The notes beneath the pieces are model-generated. The model did no database searches and was not told where the DNA came from. It was given only the letters and a program-made list of their open reading frames with translations. A stretch of DNA of 59,012 nt from Pseudanabaena sp. Salubria-1 (GTDB lineage: Bacteria; Cyanobacteriota; Cyanobacteriia; Pseudanabaenales; Pseudanabaenaceae), in assembly GCA_023336205.1 (NCBI GenBank), contig JALQCR010000040.1, positions 1 to 59,012 of the forward strand, read 5' to 3'. Shown here piece after piece: positions 27,424 to 36,297 of this stretch; the stretch's first letter is position 1, and the number at the start of each line of letters is the position of its first letter. The position numbers and the translations under genes are program-made.

Positions 27424-28513
27424 TAGGACTTACGCAACGCGCAAAAAGAGGTAAAAAAGAAGAAGAGTTAGGCAAAGCCAAATGTCAAAGAAATTTAGCA
27501 CCTTAGACTATTGCCAGTATCTACTGAGTAGCCAGATAAACTATACGATCACAAACTTAGCTGAACACATAGAGGGATACAGTCACGACCAAATCAACCG
27601 ATACATGAGAGGACAAAAACTAACCCCAAGGATACTCTGGCAAAATGTAGAACCAACTATCGTTACCGATGAAGCCAAGTACATGTACGTGCTGTTTGAT
27701 GACACAGTTTTAGACAAACGTCATGCTAAGCAGATTGAGATGGCACAAAGACAATACAGTGGTAACGAGCATGGAGTTGTCCAAGGAATCGGGATAGTCA
27801 CCTGTATCTATGTCAATTTCAAACGGCATGAATTTTGGCTAGTAGACTATCGGATTTATGACCCCAAAGGCGATGGTAAAAGCAAACTAGACCATGTATC
27901 CGATATGTTGCAAGGATTAGTCTATAGCAAACAACTACCCTTTCAAACCGTGTTGATGGATAGTTGGTATGCCACGCAAAGATTAATGGCAGAAATTGAT
28001 AACCTCGGTAAGATCTATTACTGTCCACTCAAGTCGAATCGTTTAGTCGATGATAGTGGTGGAGTAGAAAAATATAAGCGGATTGACCAGCTAACTTGGT
28101 CTGAGCAAGAATTATTGCAGGGGAAATTGATCAAAATCAATAAATTCCCCAAAGACAAAAAGGTGAAACTATTCTGGGTCACTGTTTCTTCCAGCAGGAC
28201 AGAATATGTCGTGACTAACGACTTAACTCAAGACTATACCCCTGAAGCACAAGCTATTTGCTCCATTAGGTGGAATATTGAGGAATTTCATCGTGAACTC
28301 AAACAATTGACGGGTATTCAGGCTTGCCAGTGCCGCAAGTCCAGAATTCAGCGTAATCATATCGCCTGTGCCATGCTTGTTTGGCATCATCTTAAGCGTT
28401 TAGCTTTTCAAGTTGGTAACACTATCTACCAACTTAAATTTGGACTTTTGTCTGATTATTTAAAATCCCAACTCAAGCATCCTTCTATCCCTATGGCTCT
28501 TGCGTAAGTCCTA
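27424..28513 (+). mobile_element. IS701-like element (innermost of the nest)
   Basis: The 14-bp perfect terminal repeats are TAGGACTTACGCAA and its inverse. They are flanked by the 5-bp direct repeat CTATA (27419-27423 and 28514-28518). Length is 1090 bp with one intact transposase. It is the most recent of three insertions in this stack. Confidence 0.88.
27482..28507 (+). CDS. IS4/IS701-superfamily transposase, intact
   Basis: This 341-residue DDE transposase begins MSKKFSTLDYCQYLLSSQ, as is common in cyanobacterial IS701-type proteins. Catalytic residues are likely the Asp in YVLFDDTVLDKRH, the Asp in TVLMDSWYAT, and the Glu in IRWNIEEFHRELKQLTG. There is no frameshift or stop, so this copy may be active. 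The stop lies in the right terminal repeat. Confidence 0.88.
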   Translation: MSKKFSTLDYCQYLLSSQINYTITNLAEHIEGYSHDQINRYMRGQKLTPRILWQNVEPTIVTDEAKYMYVLFDDTVLDKRHAKQIEMAQRQYSGNEHGVVQGIGIVTCIYVNFKRHEFWLVDYRIYDPKGDGKSKLDHVSDMLQGLVYSKQLPFQTVLMDSWYATQRLMAEIDNLGKIYYCPLKSNRLVDDSGGVEKYKRIDQLTWSEQELLQGKLIKINKFPKDKKVKLFWVTVSSSRTEYVVTNDLTQDYTPEAQAICSIRWNIEEFHRELKQLTGIQACQCRKSRIQRNHIACAMLVWHHLKRLAFQVGNTIYQLKFGLLSDYLKSQLKHPSIPMALA

Positions 28514-30277
28514 CTATAGTCAGAAAACAGTCCAAGGGGACTTCGGCATAGCCGAAATCGCAGTCCCCCGCGATCGGCAAGGAGAGTTTGAACCACAACT
28601 GGTAAAGAAAGGACAAAATCGACTGTCAGGACTAGACGAGAAGATCATTGCTCTGTATGCCAGAGGTATGAGCGTCAGAGATATCCAAGCCCAGTTACAG
28701 GAAATGTATGGTGTTGAAGTATCACCAACGCTTATTTCCAATGTCACAGATGCCGTGATTGATGAGGTGAAGCAATGGCAAAACCGTCCTCTGGACGCGG
28801 TTTATCCCATCGTATTTCTAGACTGCCTAGTGATCAAAGTGCGAGACAATGGCAGGGTGATTAATAAGTCCCTGTACTTTGCCTTGGGCGTGAATATGGA
28901 CGGGTACAAGGAATTGCTGGGGATGTGGATATCCCCAAATGAAGGAGCCAAATTCTGGTTGTCCGTACTCACCGAAATTCACAACCGTGGGGTTAAAGAC
29001 ATTTTGATTGCCTGTGTCGATGGTTTGACTGGTTTTCCTAATGCTATTGAAACGGTATTTCCTAAAACACAGGTGCAGTTATGCATTGTCCACATGGTCA
29101 GAAACTCAGTCGCTTTTGTGCCTTGGCAGCACCGCAAACAAGTTTGCGCTGACCTCAAGGCGATTTACAGTGCGGCAACGGAATCGGAGGCAGAGTTTAA
29201 TCTCGAACTCTTTGCGGAGAAGTGGGACAAGCAATATCCATCGATCTCCAAGTCTTGGCGTAGTCATTGGGCAAATATTATCCCCTTCTTTGCTTTCCCC
29301 CCTGAGATTCGCAGGGCGATTTATACCACTAATGCCATTGAGTCAATGAATAGTAGCTTGCGGAAGGTGATTAAATCTCAACAGATTTTCCCCTCAGATG
29401 AGGCTGCTTTCAAGCTGGTTTATTTGGCGATGCGGAATATCTCCAAGAAGTGGACGATGCCGATTCGCGATTGGAAACCTGCCCTCAATCGCTTTGCGAT
29501 CCTCTTTGAGGATCGTCTCCACGTCTAGCTTCTAGACTTTACACATTTTACTTGACAGTCTCTCCATTTACACACTAAGCCAGTATTACAGTACCCCTTG
29601 AATAGCATTGGTGCAATAATCTCGCCATCTCGCCAACCACTAATCATGCTCAATCTCTCGGTGCGGTGTCCTAACTTGGTCGCGTGAAATCTCTCGGATT
29701 TGTGGCAGTATCCATAGGGATAATCAATAGTGTTATCGATACCTGCTTCATCCACATATACGAATCTCTCTTTGGCACAGGTGCGAATTAGTTGCTTAAA
29801 CTCTTGTCGCTGTTGCTCGTCCCTTTCTTGGTAACCATAAGTTTTTTTTACGGGTAAAGTTGAGCTTCCGCATTGCTTTTCCGATAAGCACTCGACTAAC
29901 TGGTTTGACCCATTTTTTCGACATTTCTTTCTGTGTCAAATGACCATGGGTTTCCGCAAATGCTTTGAATGCTTCTAGGTCATCAATCTTCGGTTTCGGT
30001 CCTCGTTGATACTCTTCGGGCGCTAGACTTCCTTTCTCTTCTCTGCGTTTTAGCCACTGATCTAACGTATTTCTGCTTATGTTCAAGGTGCGGCAGACAT
30101 GACTCTTTTTTTCTCCTCTGTCGACGGCTGATACTGCTTTCTTCCGTAAATCTATGCTATAAGCTGCTGTCATTTTCGTTTCTTTTTCTGTCTCTTCTGT
30201 TTCAATATTATGTCCTATCTTAACCTTACTTTGCTATATCAGTTTAAATTTGTTGTCAAGAGATAAAACCAGTAAGG

Positions 30278-30401
30278 CAGGGCTTCCGCATAAAAAAATT
30301 AAGATCCTTAACTATCAGGCATCCCAGAAATTGCTAAGTAAAAATACTTGGGATTGAAATCCTTGCTCCGTAAGCCGTCTATTTTTTATGCGGTTGCCCT
30401 G
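30278..30401. mobile_element. 124-bp MITE with ~20-bp terminal inverted repeats
   Basis: CAGGGCTTCCGCATAAAAAA at the left and the inverse of CAGGGCAACCGCATAAAAAA at the right match at 18 of 20 bases. The 84-base interior has no coding potential. It truncates the Uma2 remnant on one side and sits just upstream of the tRNA-Val promoter. Confidence 0.65.
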
Positions 30402-30419
30402 TTTTTTGCTATTTCTTAG

Positions 30420-30448
30420 TTGCACATCACGTTCCTTTGTGTTATAAT
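30420..30448 (+). promoter_or_regulatory. Sigma-70 type promoter of tRNA-Val
   Basis: TTGCAC (30420-30425) and TATAAT (30443-30448) are separated by 17 bases. The tRNA starts 13 bases after the -10 box. Confidence 0.75.
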
Positions 30449-30460
30449 ACTAATCCGTCA

Positions 30461-30534
30461 GAACGCATAGCTCAGTTGGTTAGAGCACCACGTTGACATC
30501 GTGGGGGTCGATGGTTCGAGTCCATTTGCGTTCA
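30461..30534 (+). tRNA. tRNA-Val (anticodon GAC)
   Basis: The acceptor stem is GAACGCA/TGCGTTC with discriminator A at 30534. The D-arm is GCTC...GAGC. The anticodon arm CCACG/CGTGG encloses loop TTGACAT, giving anticodon GAC. The T-arm GATGG/CCATT has the invariant TTCGAGT loop and one G/T wobble. CCA is not encoded. The adjacent integrase gene suggests this tRNA is an attachment site. Confidence 0.95.
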
Positions 30535-30673
30535 TAGGCTGGAGAGCCAATAACAGTAAGGCTTTTGGGAGTCCCGATCAACTCCTGAAGGTCTATTCTA
30601 GTGTCAATAAGACAATATATTTAGGCTGTTAAGGGTTGTTTTGGGTAGTAACTTTACCCCGAAATTTACCCCG

Positions 30674-31783
30674 ATGAAAATTACTATAGAAGACCATTGC
30701 GGACGGCTGAGACTAAGATGGCAGTACGAAGGCAAGCGCTACACGATGGCTGTTGGTGTTAACAATGATGCAACAGGAAACGCCGTAGCGCGAAAGAAAT
30801 CCTCAGAGATCGAACTAGATATGCAAGCGGGGTATTTTGACCCAACCTTGCTAAAGTACAAGCCCAAAATCCTTGGAAAAACTGCTACCGAAATCACGGC
30901 TCCTGAATTATTTGCAAAGTTTACTCAGAATCAGTCTAAGGAAAAAAATTTAGCTAACCGTTCAATTGAGGCTAGGTATACACCAATTTTGAGATATCTT
31001 GAGCGATCGCTAAATGTCCCATTGCATCAAGTGACAGAACGTTTAGCTGGAGACTTTGCCGCACTTCAACTGGAAAATGTAACCGCTCGAACTGCAAAAG
31101 AAAGACTGTGGTTGCTTAAAAGCTGTTGGGATTGGGCTAAGGGTAAATATCATGTCACTGAGGAGAACCCTTGGACAAACCAGATCAAGCGGATTAAACC
31201 GAGTCCACAGACAAAGAGGGTTAAGCCATTTAGTAAGGCTGAGATCTTGGCTATACTCAATGCCTTTAAAAATCATCCCCACTATCAGCATTATTACCCG
31301 CTAGTTTCTTTTCTGTTTGGTACTGCTTGTCGGTTTGGTGAAGCAGTTGGGCTAAAGTGGAAAAATGTAGATGATGATTTTAACAATGTATTTATCTGTG
31401 AATCCTTAAGCAGAGGAGAACATCGCAGCACGACTAAGACTGGTAAAAGTAGATATGTGGTACTCAGTCCTGCGATCGCTACTATGTTGCGATCGCTAAA
31501 GGAGCAAACCAAACCTTCTCCTGACGATCTTGTATTTCCATCGCCTAAAGGTGGAGCGATCGACGATCACAACTTCAACCGTAGAGCATGGCGCACGATT
31601 ATCAATCAGTTGGGCATTGAGTACCGCAAGCCTTACTCAACTAGGCATACAGCGATTAGTCATGCTCTAGAAAATGGTGCTAATTACTTGCAAGTGGCTG
31701 AAGCATCAGGACATAACCCTAAAGTCATGCATCAAAGCTATGCATCTGTAATTCAAGCTCAGTCGGTTTTTGTTGAGTTTTAA
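30674..31783 (+). CDS. Tyrosine recombinase / integrase of a tRNA-Val island
   Basis: This phage-type integrase of ~369 residues has an N-terminal arm-binding region (KITIEDHCGRLRLRWQYEGKRY), a SAM-like core-binding domain (~100-180) and the catalytic domain. Visible catalytic residues are Arg in GTACRFGEAVGLKW, Lys in KTGKSRYV, His-x-x-Arg in YSTRHTAISH, and Tyr in VMHQSYASV. I chose the ATG at 30674; a TTG at 30641 in frame would add 11 residues (MGSNFTPKFTP). It lies 140 bp after tRNA-Val and reads away from it, the classical arrangement for an integrative element. Confidence 0.9.
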   Translation: MKITIEDHCGRLRLRWQYEGKRYTMAVGVNNDATGNAVARKKSSEIELDMQAGYFDPTLLKYKPKILGKTATEITAPELFAKFTQNQSKEKNLANRSIEARYTPILRYLERSLNVPLHQVTERLAGDFAALQLENVTARTAKERLWLLKSCWDWAKGKYHVTEENPWTNQIKRIKPSPQTKRVKPFSKAEILAILNAFKNHPHYQHYYPLVSFLFGTACRFGEAVGLKWKNVDDDFNNVFICESLSRGEHRSTTKTGKSRYVVLSPAIATMLRSLKEQTKPSPDDLVFPSPKGGAIDDHNFNRRAWRTIINQLGIEYRKPYSTRHTAISHALENGANYLQVAEASGHNPKVMHQSYASVIQAQSVFVEF

Positions 31784-31786
31784 ACT

Positions 31787-32662
31787 ATGAAAAAGCTGCT
31801 TTCTATGTATAACTTTTTAAGGTTTTCTATAATTGTTGATGGGGAAACTCATTATGTACCAAGCGATCTGATGTTGCGAGAGGTATTACCCACACTTCCA
31901 AACATGGCTGAGCAGGAAGAGCTATGTCTTGACTCCAATAATTTTGTTTTGTCCCTACTATTCGATCCGCCTGTTGAAGTTGTCAAGAAAGAGTTAGAGA
32001 TCTGGAGAAATTGCTGCAAAAGGATAGGGAGATCTTTTCAGCAACATTATAGGGCTGGCATTACGATGTCTTGGTTTGCGTCAATCCTTGATACTAAAAC
32101 CATTTCACCACGTCTTGAACGCGATGCTTTTCATCAGTATTTAGAGACTTTTGAGCAAAGGTTAAAAGATGAACCTTTTTATGAACTGCAAAAGAAGCTA
32201 CCAATTGATACTCCATTAACAAGATTTAAGGAATATCAAGAAGCCTGTACGATTATTGACGAAGTTTATATTGAAACTGTCGAAAGAGCAAAAACTGATA
32301 AATATCTCGCCGATCAATTGAAATCTTGGGTTGAACTAAAAAAGAAAGTGGCGAGAGAGCGAGATCAAGATCGCAACAACAATGTGGAAGTTGCTATAAC
32401 GCAATGTTTACAGTGTGGACGGATATTTGAGTATAAATTGGGTACGGGAATATCCAAGCAACCTTCACATTGCAGTAACGATGATTGTAAACAACAATAT
32501 GAGCGAACAAAACCATCAAAGCTAAAAAGATCTTCAAAGTCTGAATGGAAATCGAAAGGAAGTAAAGCAAGATGCCAAGAGTGTAAATGTGTACTACTTG
32601 TAAATAGCGATCGCATCTGTAAAAAATGCTTTAAAGAATCGATTACTTTGGACTATTCCTAA
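31787..32662 (+). CDS. Hypothetical protein with two C-terminal zinc ribbons
   Basis: This 291-residue island protein follows the integrase stop by three bases, so the two are co-transcribed. The N-terminal ~200 residues are mainly helical and charged, with no family I recognise. Two probable zinc-binding modules follow: CLQCGRIFEYK...HCSNDDCK near residues 205-235 and CQECKCVLLV...RICKKCF near 265-285, with a basic Lys/Ser linker between. The organisation suggests nucleic-acid binding. A terminator-like hairpin follows. Confidence 0.65.
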   Translation: MKKLLSMYNFLRFSIIVDGETHYVPSDLMLREVLPTLPNMAEQEELCLDSNNFVLSLLFDPPVEVVKKELEIWRNCCKRIGRSFQQHYRAGITMSWFASILDTKTISPRLERDAFHQYLETFEQRLKDEPFYELQKKLPIDTPLTRFKEYQEACTIIDEVYIETVERAKTDKYLADQLKSWVELKKKVARERDQDRNNNVEVAITQCLQCGRIFEYKLGTGISKQPSHCSNDDCKQQYERTKPSKLKRSSKSEWKSKGSKARCQECKCVLLVNSDRICKKCFKESITLDYS

Positions 32663-32683
32663 AATCTAATAATTACAAAAATC

Positions 32684-32737
32684 AACCCCAGAACATAGAT
32701 ATAAAGAGCAATTTGCTTTGATCTATTTTCTGGGGTT
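32684..32737 (+). terminator. Imperfect hairpin downstream of the integrase operon
   Basis: AACCCCAGAA...TTCTGGGGTT forms the base of an imperfect stem-loop, followed by a T-rich tract. It is in the 292-bp gap 32663-32954, where nothing else was recognised. Confidence 0.5.
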
Positions 32738-32954
32738 TGTGTTTTTAATTTACTGGCAATCAAAAATATGTTTTTCAGGGGACAAAAAGGGCAACACCCT
32801 CTTAAGGAAAATCAGCTTTTATGGGGTTATCGCTAAAAGCCTTGCAGGTTTCTCCAGCCTATACAGCCGATAGCGAGGTTTACATAGCAATATTTTGCTA
32901 TCAACTTAAACCAAAAAAGTAAATGTTTTTTCTAATTGAGGTTACTCAATAACT

Positions 32955-33230
32955 ATGCAACAAAGTTATCCATTTGTTAGTACGCGCACCCTAAGATCTT
33001 GCCATTTTGAGATTGGCAAGTTTGGTGAAGCCCAACTTAGAAAACAACTGCAAAGTCCTTTGTATTGGATTCAGCCAGATCGTAAAGTTCTTTGGAATTT
33101 AGTGCTAGTTCGTGACTATCTACTTAATGGTGATTCTCCATCACATCAACGTTTAATCGAGTCATACCTGACAACTTTACAAACCAGTCAAACAAAGTCT
33201 AGCAGTCAAGTAAAGAAGACGGGGAAATGA
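32955..33230 (+). CDS. Small basic island protein, 91 aa
   Basis: I do not recognise the family. The protein starts MQQSYPFVSTRTLRSCHFEIGK and contains a helical segment SPLYWIQPDRKVLWNLVLVRDYLLNGD, then a basic Lys/Ser tail. Size and position, between the integrase unit and a primase-like gene, would fit an excisionase or small DNA-binding regulator, but no helix-turn-helix is evident. There is no good Shine-Dalgarno upstream. Confidence 0.5.
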   Translation: MQQSYPFVSTRTLRSCHFEIGKFGEAQLRKQLQSPLYWIQPDRKVLWNLVLVRDYLLNGDSPSHQRLIESYLTTLQTSQTKSSSQVKKTGK

Positions 33231-33287
33231 TTCCGACATCAAATCGACTCACAGCAATTTGTTAGTTATTTTAAGGGGGGATAGAAG

Positions 33288-34198
33288 ATGTACGAAGATT
33301 CTAAATTGATGGATTCTCAAGCGATCGCTACTTTTCAATATGGGGTAAATTTCAAAGTGATTGGTAAATGCGATCCTCAGAATCTTAGCTATGTGGGTGC
33401 ATTTACCACTCAGCAAGGCACGTTTGCTGACTTAGCAAGCCACATTAGCAAAGGACATCCTTGGATGCCAGCGCTACTCGATGAAGGTGCTACTCGATGC
33501 AATTCAAGTGCCAACTATACTGAACTGTTAGCCCTTGATATTGACTCAGGGTATTCAATGGATACGGCAAGTGTAGATCCCTTTATTCTCAAGCATTGTG
33601 GACTAGCGATAGAGAGTAATTCCAGTACTCCAGAGAATCATAAATTTAGATTGGGTTTTCAATTAACTACTCCTTTAATTGGGTCTGAGAAAATCAAGAT
33701 CGTTTTACGATACCTCATGGATTTGTATCCACAGGCTGATAAAGCTTGTAAAGATCCTTGTCGGTTTTTCTTTGGAGCCAAGGATCGCCAACCTTTTATC
33801 CTCAATGAGAACGCATTTTTACCCGCGAGTTTTGTGGAACAGGCTGGAGCTTGGTGGGCAAAGCAGGAACGTCAAAAGGCAAAACAATTAGAACTGTCTG
33901 AGATTGCTTTACAAAAGCGGCGTGAGAATTATGAAAGAGAAGGGATTGCAGATGATACCGATCAATGTGTTGAGATGGCTCTTTCCTATATCCTACAGAG
34001 GGTTGAGGGGAATGGTACATATGAAGTTGCGCGTGATGTGACATGGGCTTTATGCTCACACTATGGGACTGAACGAGCAGCGCAAATGATGGAGGCACAT
34101 AGTCCAAGTCACGGTAATTGGAACCCTGCTAAGGTTGCTAGTCAGTTTAAGGAGGGACAGATTAAGCTTGGCACATTATTCTATTTAGCAAAGTTAAA
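33288..34198 (+). pseudogene. Primase/replication-like gene of the island, 3' end lost at IS1
   Basis: About 303 native residues remain. The segment LLALDIDSGYSMDTA resembles the acidic metal-binding motif of AEP-type primases, and the later HKFRLGFQLTTPL and KDPCRFFFGAKDRQPFIL resemble the following core of cyanobacterial plasmid/island replication proteins. The start has a strong GGGGGG Shine-Dalgarno nine bases upstream. The frame continues ten residues into an IS1 copy (stop at 34229). The missing part, probably a helicase half, is not found beyond the IS fragments, so this locus has been deleted or misassembled. Confidence 0.6.
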
Positions 34199-34670
34199 GG
34201 TAGTCCTAAAAAGGAAAATATCCAGATAGTTGATACAAAGTAAAGTAATGTCAGAAGCAAGGCCATCCTGTCCATCCTGCCAGTCCGTATCCGTTGTAAA
34301 AAACGGCAGTACACGACATGGAAAACAAAATTATAAATGTCGGGACTGTGGTCGTCAATTTGTAGAAAATCCACAGTGGCAGAGAGTTTCAGAGCGTACC
34401 CAAGACACTTATGACCTTCTTGAGAAACTACTACTAGAAAAAATCCCACTAGCTGGAATTGCCAGAGTCCTCAAGGTCTCAGAGAGATGGTTGCAAAGTT
34501 ACGTCAATCATAAATATGAAAACGTTCCTCAGCAGGTGGAGGTAGAACCAAAACCAAAACGCCGTTTGACCATACAGATGGATGAATTGTGGTCTTTTGT
34601 GGACGACAAAGGCAATAAACAGTGGGTATGGCTTGCCATTGATGCCGAGACTCGTGAAATTGTCGGTTGT
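34199..34670 (+). mobile_element. IS1-like element, right part missing
   Basis: The left terminal repeat GGTAGTCCTAAAAAGGAAA and the coding part from 34248 match the complete IS1 copy at 51803 almost base for base. They differ by a 12-bp deletion between two GGAAA repeats near the left end. The transposase has CPSCQS...CRDCGRQF zinc-finger and the first Asp (MDELWSF) but is cut at 34670 by an IS630-like end. Confidence 0.88.
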
Positions 34671-34997
34671 TACAGCAAATACCGATCAAACCCGCCACAA
34701 GTCTAATAAGCTAAAAGTATTATCAAGGAAAGATTACATATGGCAGCATATTCGCTAGATTTACGAAAAAAGATATTAAGTGCTTGGGAAAACAAAGAAA
34801 ATACGCAGAGAGGCATAGCTAAACGATTTAAAGTAAGCTTGTCATTTGTTCGAGATTTTTTGCGTCGGTATCGAGAAACAAATGAAATAGCAGCAAAACC
34901 CCAAGGAGGAGATCGGCGGTCGAAAATCAAAGGCAAAGATGAAGAATTAGTAAAGACAATTGTTGAAGCGCAAAATGACATATATCTCAGAGAGGGG
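34671..34997 (+). mobile_element. IS630-like fragment with transposase HTH domain
   Basis: It begins at a TA within the IS1 sequence. From 34740 it encodes 86 residues with the IS630-type N-terminal HTH: MAAYSLDLRKKILSAWENKE, then FKVSLSFVRDFLRRYRE and QGGDRRSKIKG. The catalytic domain is absent because a MITE begins at 34998. It is distinct from the IS630-like element at 26856. Confidence 0.75.
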
Positions 34998-35157
34998 TAG
35001 CTACAGGATACGTGTAAAAACCTGCAAGATAGCCATCAAAGCTATACATAGAAAGGATTTCAAAAATATGTTTTTCTGCTTTTCGTGTTAAAAAAGTCAA
35101 CGGTATAATGCGCGTTTGCGATCAATCTTGCAGGTTTTTACACGTATCCTGTAGCTA
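34998..35157. mobile_element. 160-bp MITE with 33-bp perfect terminal repeats
   Basis: The terminal repeats start TAGCTACAGGATACGTG and continue perfectly for 33 bases at both ends; imperfect pairing extends further out (AGAGGGG / ATAGGGA). The ~94-base interior has no coding capacity. The right end lies eight bases from the stop of the GT9 gene, and the left end truncates an IS630-like gene. Confidence 0.8.
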
Positions 35158-35164
35158 TCCCTAT

Positions 35165-36109
35165 TTATCCTTCCCAGATTTTGGATAGGACTATCTGCGG
35201 GTCAATCGCTTTAAGTGATTGACCTGCGATTGCTTGCACATATTTGATCCGCTTTTCAACAAGTGGTAGCAAATATCCAGCAGGAGTATTAGCGCCTAAA
35301 ATCGCAACTATTGCCGTGCCAACAGCAACACCCAACTGCATTGCATCACCTTCAGCACAAATAAATAGATTTGCTGAGGCAATAAATGCAGTTAGCTTAC
35401 TAATATCGGTCGGACTAGTAATTATGAGATTGGGGACTTTAGCGGTTAATTGCTTCAGCAAATCAGCATTATTGACGCTATCGATCGCCACAATTGGTAA
35501 ATCGGGGAGTTTAGCTTGAATACCGATCGCAATTGTTGCCCAGCTCTCAGCAGGATAGTTAGCGTAAGCACCACAATTTAGTAGGATAAAGCCACTTTTC
35601 TGAATACCAAGACGCTTCTGCTCATTCGCAGCCCAATCCAAATCATTTTTTGGGAGCGTAACCTTAATGGGTGGACATAACTTCTGGATATTGATTGCCA
35701 TCAGCAAGTTATGTTTTTGGACTGCGGCATATTCTTGAGGATCGGCAGTAATAATATCAGTCAGCAAAAAGTCACCCTGTCCAGCAAAGGATATCCGCTT
35801 GGGAATACCGCTTAACCATAACAAGATATTAATCGAAAAACTAGGCTGTGTAACGATCGCTGCATCATATTCGCGATCGCGAATGGTTCCGAGTAAGTTG
35901 CCAAAATCTGCCAACGAGTTGCGATCGCCGAAATCAAACTTGAGGACTCGGTTCACAGATTGGCAAACGCGATAAGCTGCCATTGCCCGTGGTTCGACTA
36001 CCACATCAATCTCGGCATTGGGATAACTTTGTTTAAGCGTATCCAGTGTCGGGAAAAATAGTAACTGATCGCCAGTTCCACCTGGAACCAAGGCCAGTAT
36101 TCGCATCAT
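35165..36109 (-). CDS. Glycosyltransferase family 9 (heptosyltransferase-like)
   Basis: This 314-residue GT-B fold protein is related to ADP-heptose:LPS heptosyltransferases. The N-terminal ALVPGGTGDQLLFFPTLDTLK is the family's first motif. The C-terminal donor-binding half includes FILLNCGAYANYPAESW and the motif DISKLTAFIASANLFICAEGDAMQLGVAVGTA, where heptosyltransferases normally have a D-(S/T)GxxH segment; here it is EGDAMQ. The acceptor in this organism is unknown; cyanobacterial LPS usually lacks heptose, so a different sugar is likely. A start three bases later (36106) is equally possible. Confidence 0.85.
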   Translation of the reverse strand: MMRILALVPGGTGDQLLFFPTLDTLKQSYPNAEIDVVVEPRAMAAYRVCQSVNRVLKFDFGDRNSLADFGNLLGTIRDREYDAAIVTQPSFSINILLWLSGIPKRISFAGQGDFLLTDIITADPQEYAAVQKHNLLMAINIQKLCPPIKVTLPKNDLDWAANEQKRLGIQKSGFILLNCGAYANYPAESWATIAIGIQAKLPDLPIVAIDSVNNADLLKQLTAKVPNLIITSPTDISKLTAFIASANLFICAEGDAMQLGVAVGTAIVAILGANTPAGYLLPLVEKRIKYVQAIAGQSLKAIDPQIVLSKIWEG

Positions 36110-36252
36110 ATTTATACATCTCTAGACGAAGACCGTATGTAATATTACTTTGTTTTTGGGAGTTGATACAGATAGCATTAATACAATGTGATTCCGATAG
36201 CCGCCATTTTATATCGTGCGAATGAGAGCCTCAAGGTATAGCTTTAGAAAAT

Positions 36253-36295
36253 CCAAAAGCGAGTTGCGGCGCTTAGCGCTGCAACTCGCTTTTGG
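36253..36295. terminator. ~20-bp hairpin between GT9 and recombinase, TTA loop
   Basis: CCAAAAGCGAGTTGC...GCAACTCGCTTTTGG with one internal mismatch and loop TTA. It is immediately downstream of the recombinase stop codon (36298). Confidence 0.7.
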
Positions 36296-36297
36296 GT

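Larger units (their letters stand above)
27222..29528 (+). pseudogene. IS256-family (Mutator) transposase, split by nested IS
   Basis: The N-terminal part (27222-27423) carries LVERALEAELSTHLGY. The rest (28519-29528) includes GDFGIAEIAVPRDRQG, the first catalytic Asp in VFLDCLVIKVRD, the second in ILIACVDGLTGFPNAI with CIVHMVRNS, and Glu in IYTTNAIESMNSSLRK. Removing the nested element and one CTATA duplication gives 403 residues in frame with NGYSQKTVQGDFG at the junction. All catalytic residues remain, so the element was probably intact until the last insertion. Confidence 0.9.
27141..29562 (+). mobile_element. IS256-like element inserted in IS630-like transposase
   Basis: The imperfect 26-base terminal repeats begin GAGAGTGT / GAGACTGT. 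They are flanked by an 8-bp direct repeat TCCATTTA (27133-27140 and 29563-29570), as expected for IS256-family transposition. It carries a Mutator-type transposase that is itself interrupted by an IS701-like element at 27424-28513. Confidence 0.88.
26876..30173 (-). pseudogene. IS630-family transposase, interrupted and frameshifted
   Basis: The N-terminal HTH (MTAAYSIDLRKKAVSAVDRG, then ISRNTLDQWLKRRE) spans 29796-30173. The middle (29571-29755) has the catalytic Asp in YVDEAGIDNT. After the IS256-like insertion the C-terminal part (26876-27132) has IVVIDNASFH and the DDE Glu region in FLPPYSPDLNKIEKF. Removing the insertion and one 8-bp duplication rejoins CKW to IEEF. A second lesion is an A8 run near 29850; with seven A the total would be 288 residues. 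Confidence 0.85.
26856..30238 (-). mobile_element. IS630-like element carrying two nested insertions
   Basis: The ends TATAGCAAAG...TAGGACA and their inverse are 28-base imperfect repeats, each starting with the TA that IS630/Tc1 elements duplicate. Without the IS256-like insertion at 27141-29562 it would be about 950 bp. It lies within an Uma2 gene remnant. Confidence 0.8.
26661..30277 (-). pseudogene. Uma2-family gene remnant split by IS630-like element
   Basis: The C-terminal part (26661-26855) reads INGTQLAWLIDIQRKQIWVW and ends at a stop at 26661, typical of the Uma2 fold's C-terminal half. On the other side of the IS630-like element (30239-30277) the same frame gives VLSLDNKFKLI, the expected preceding 'LSPSDxFKxxQ' segment; joining them after removing the element and one TA gives a continuous frame. 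Upstream sequence is lost at a MITE (30278). The gene is therefore a double casualty of transposition. Confidence 0.6.

Noticed and set aside
30674..34198. Complete prophage
   Set aside because: No structural, packaging or lysis genes are seen; an integrative element is the simpler reading.
34740..34997. 86-residue HTH protein as a stand-alone island regulator
   Set aside because: Its sequence is the N-terminus of an IS630-type transposase, truncated by a MITE.
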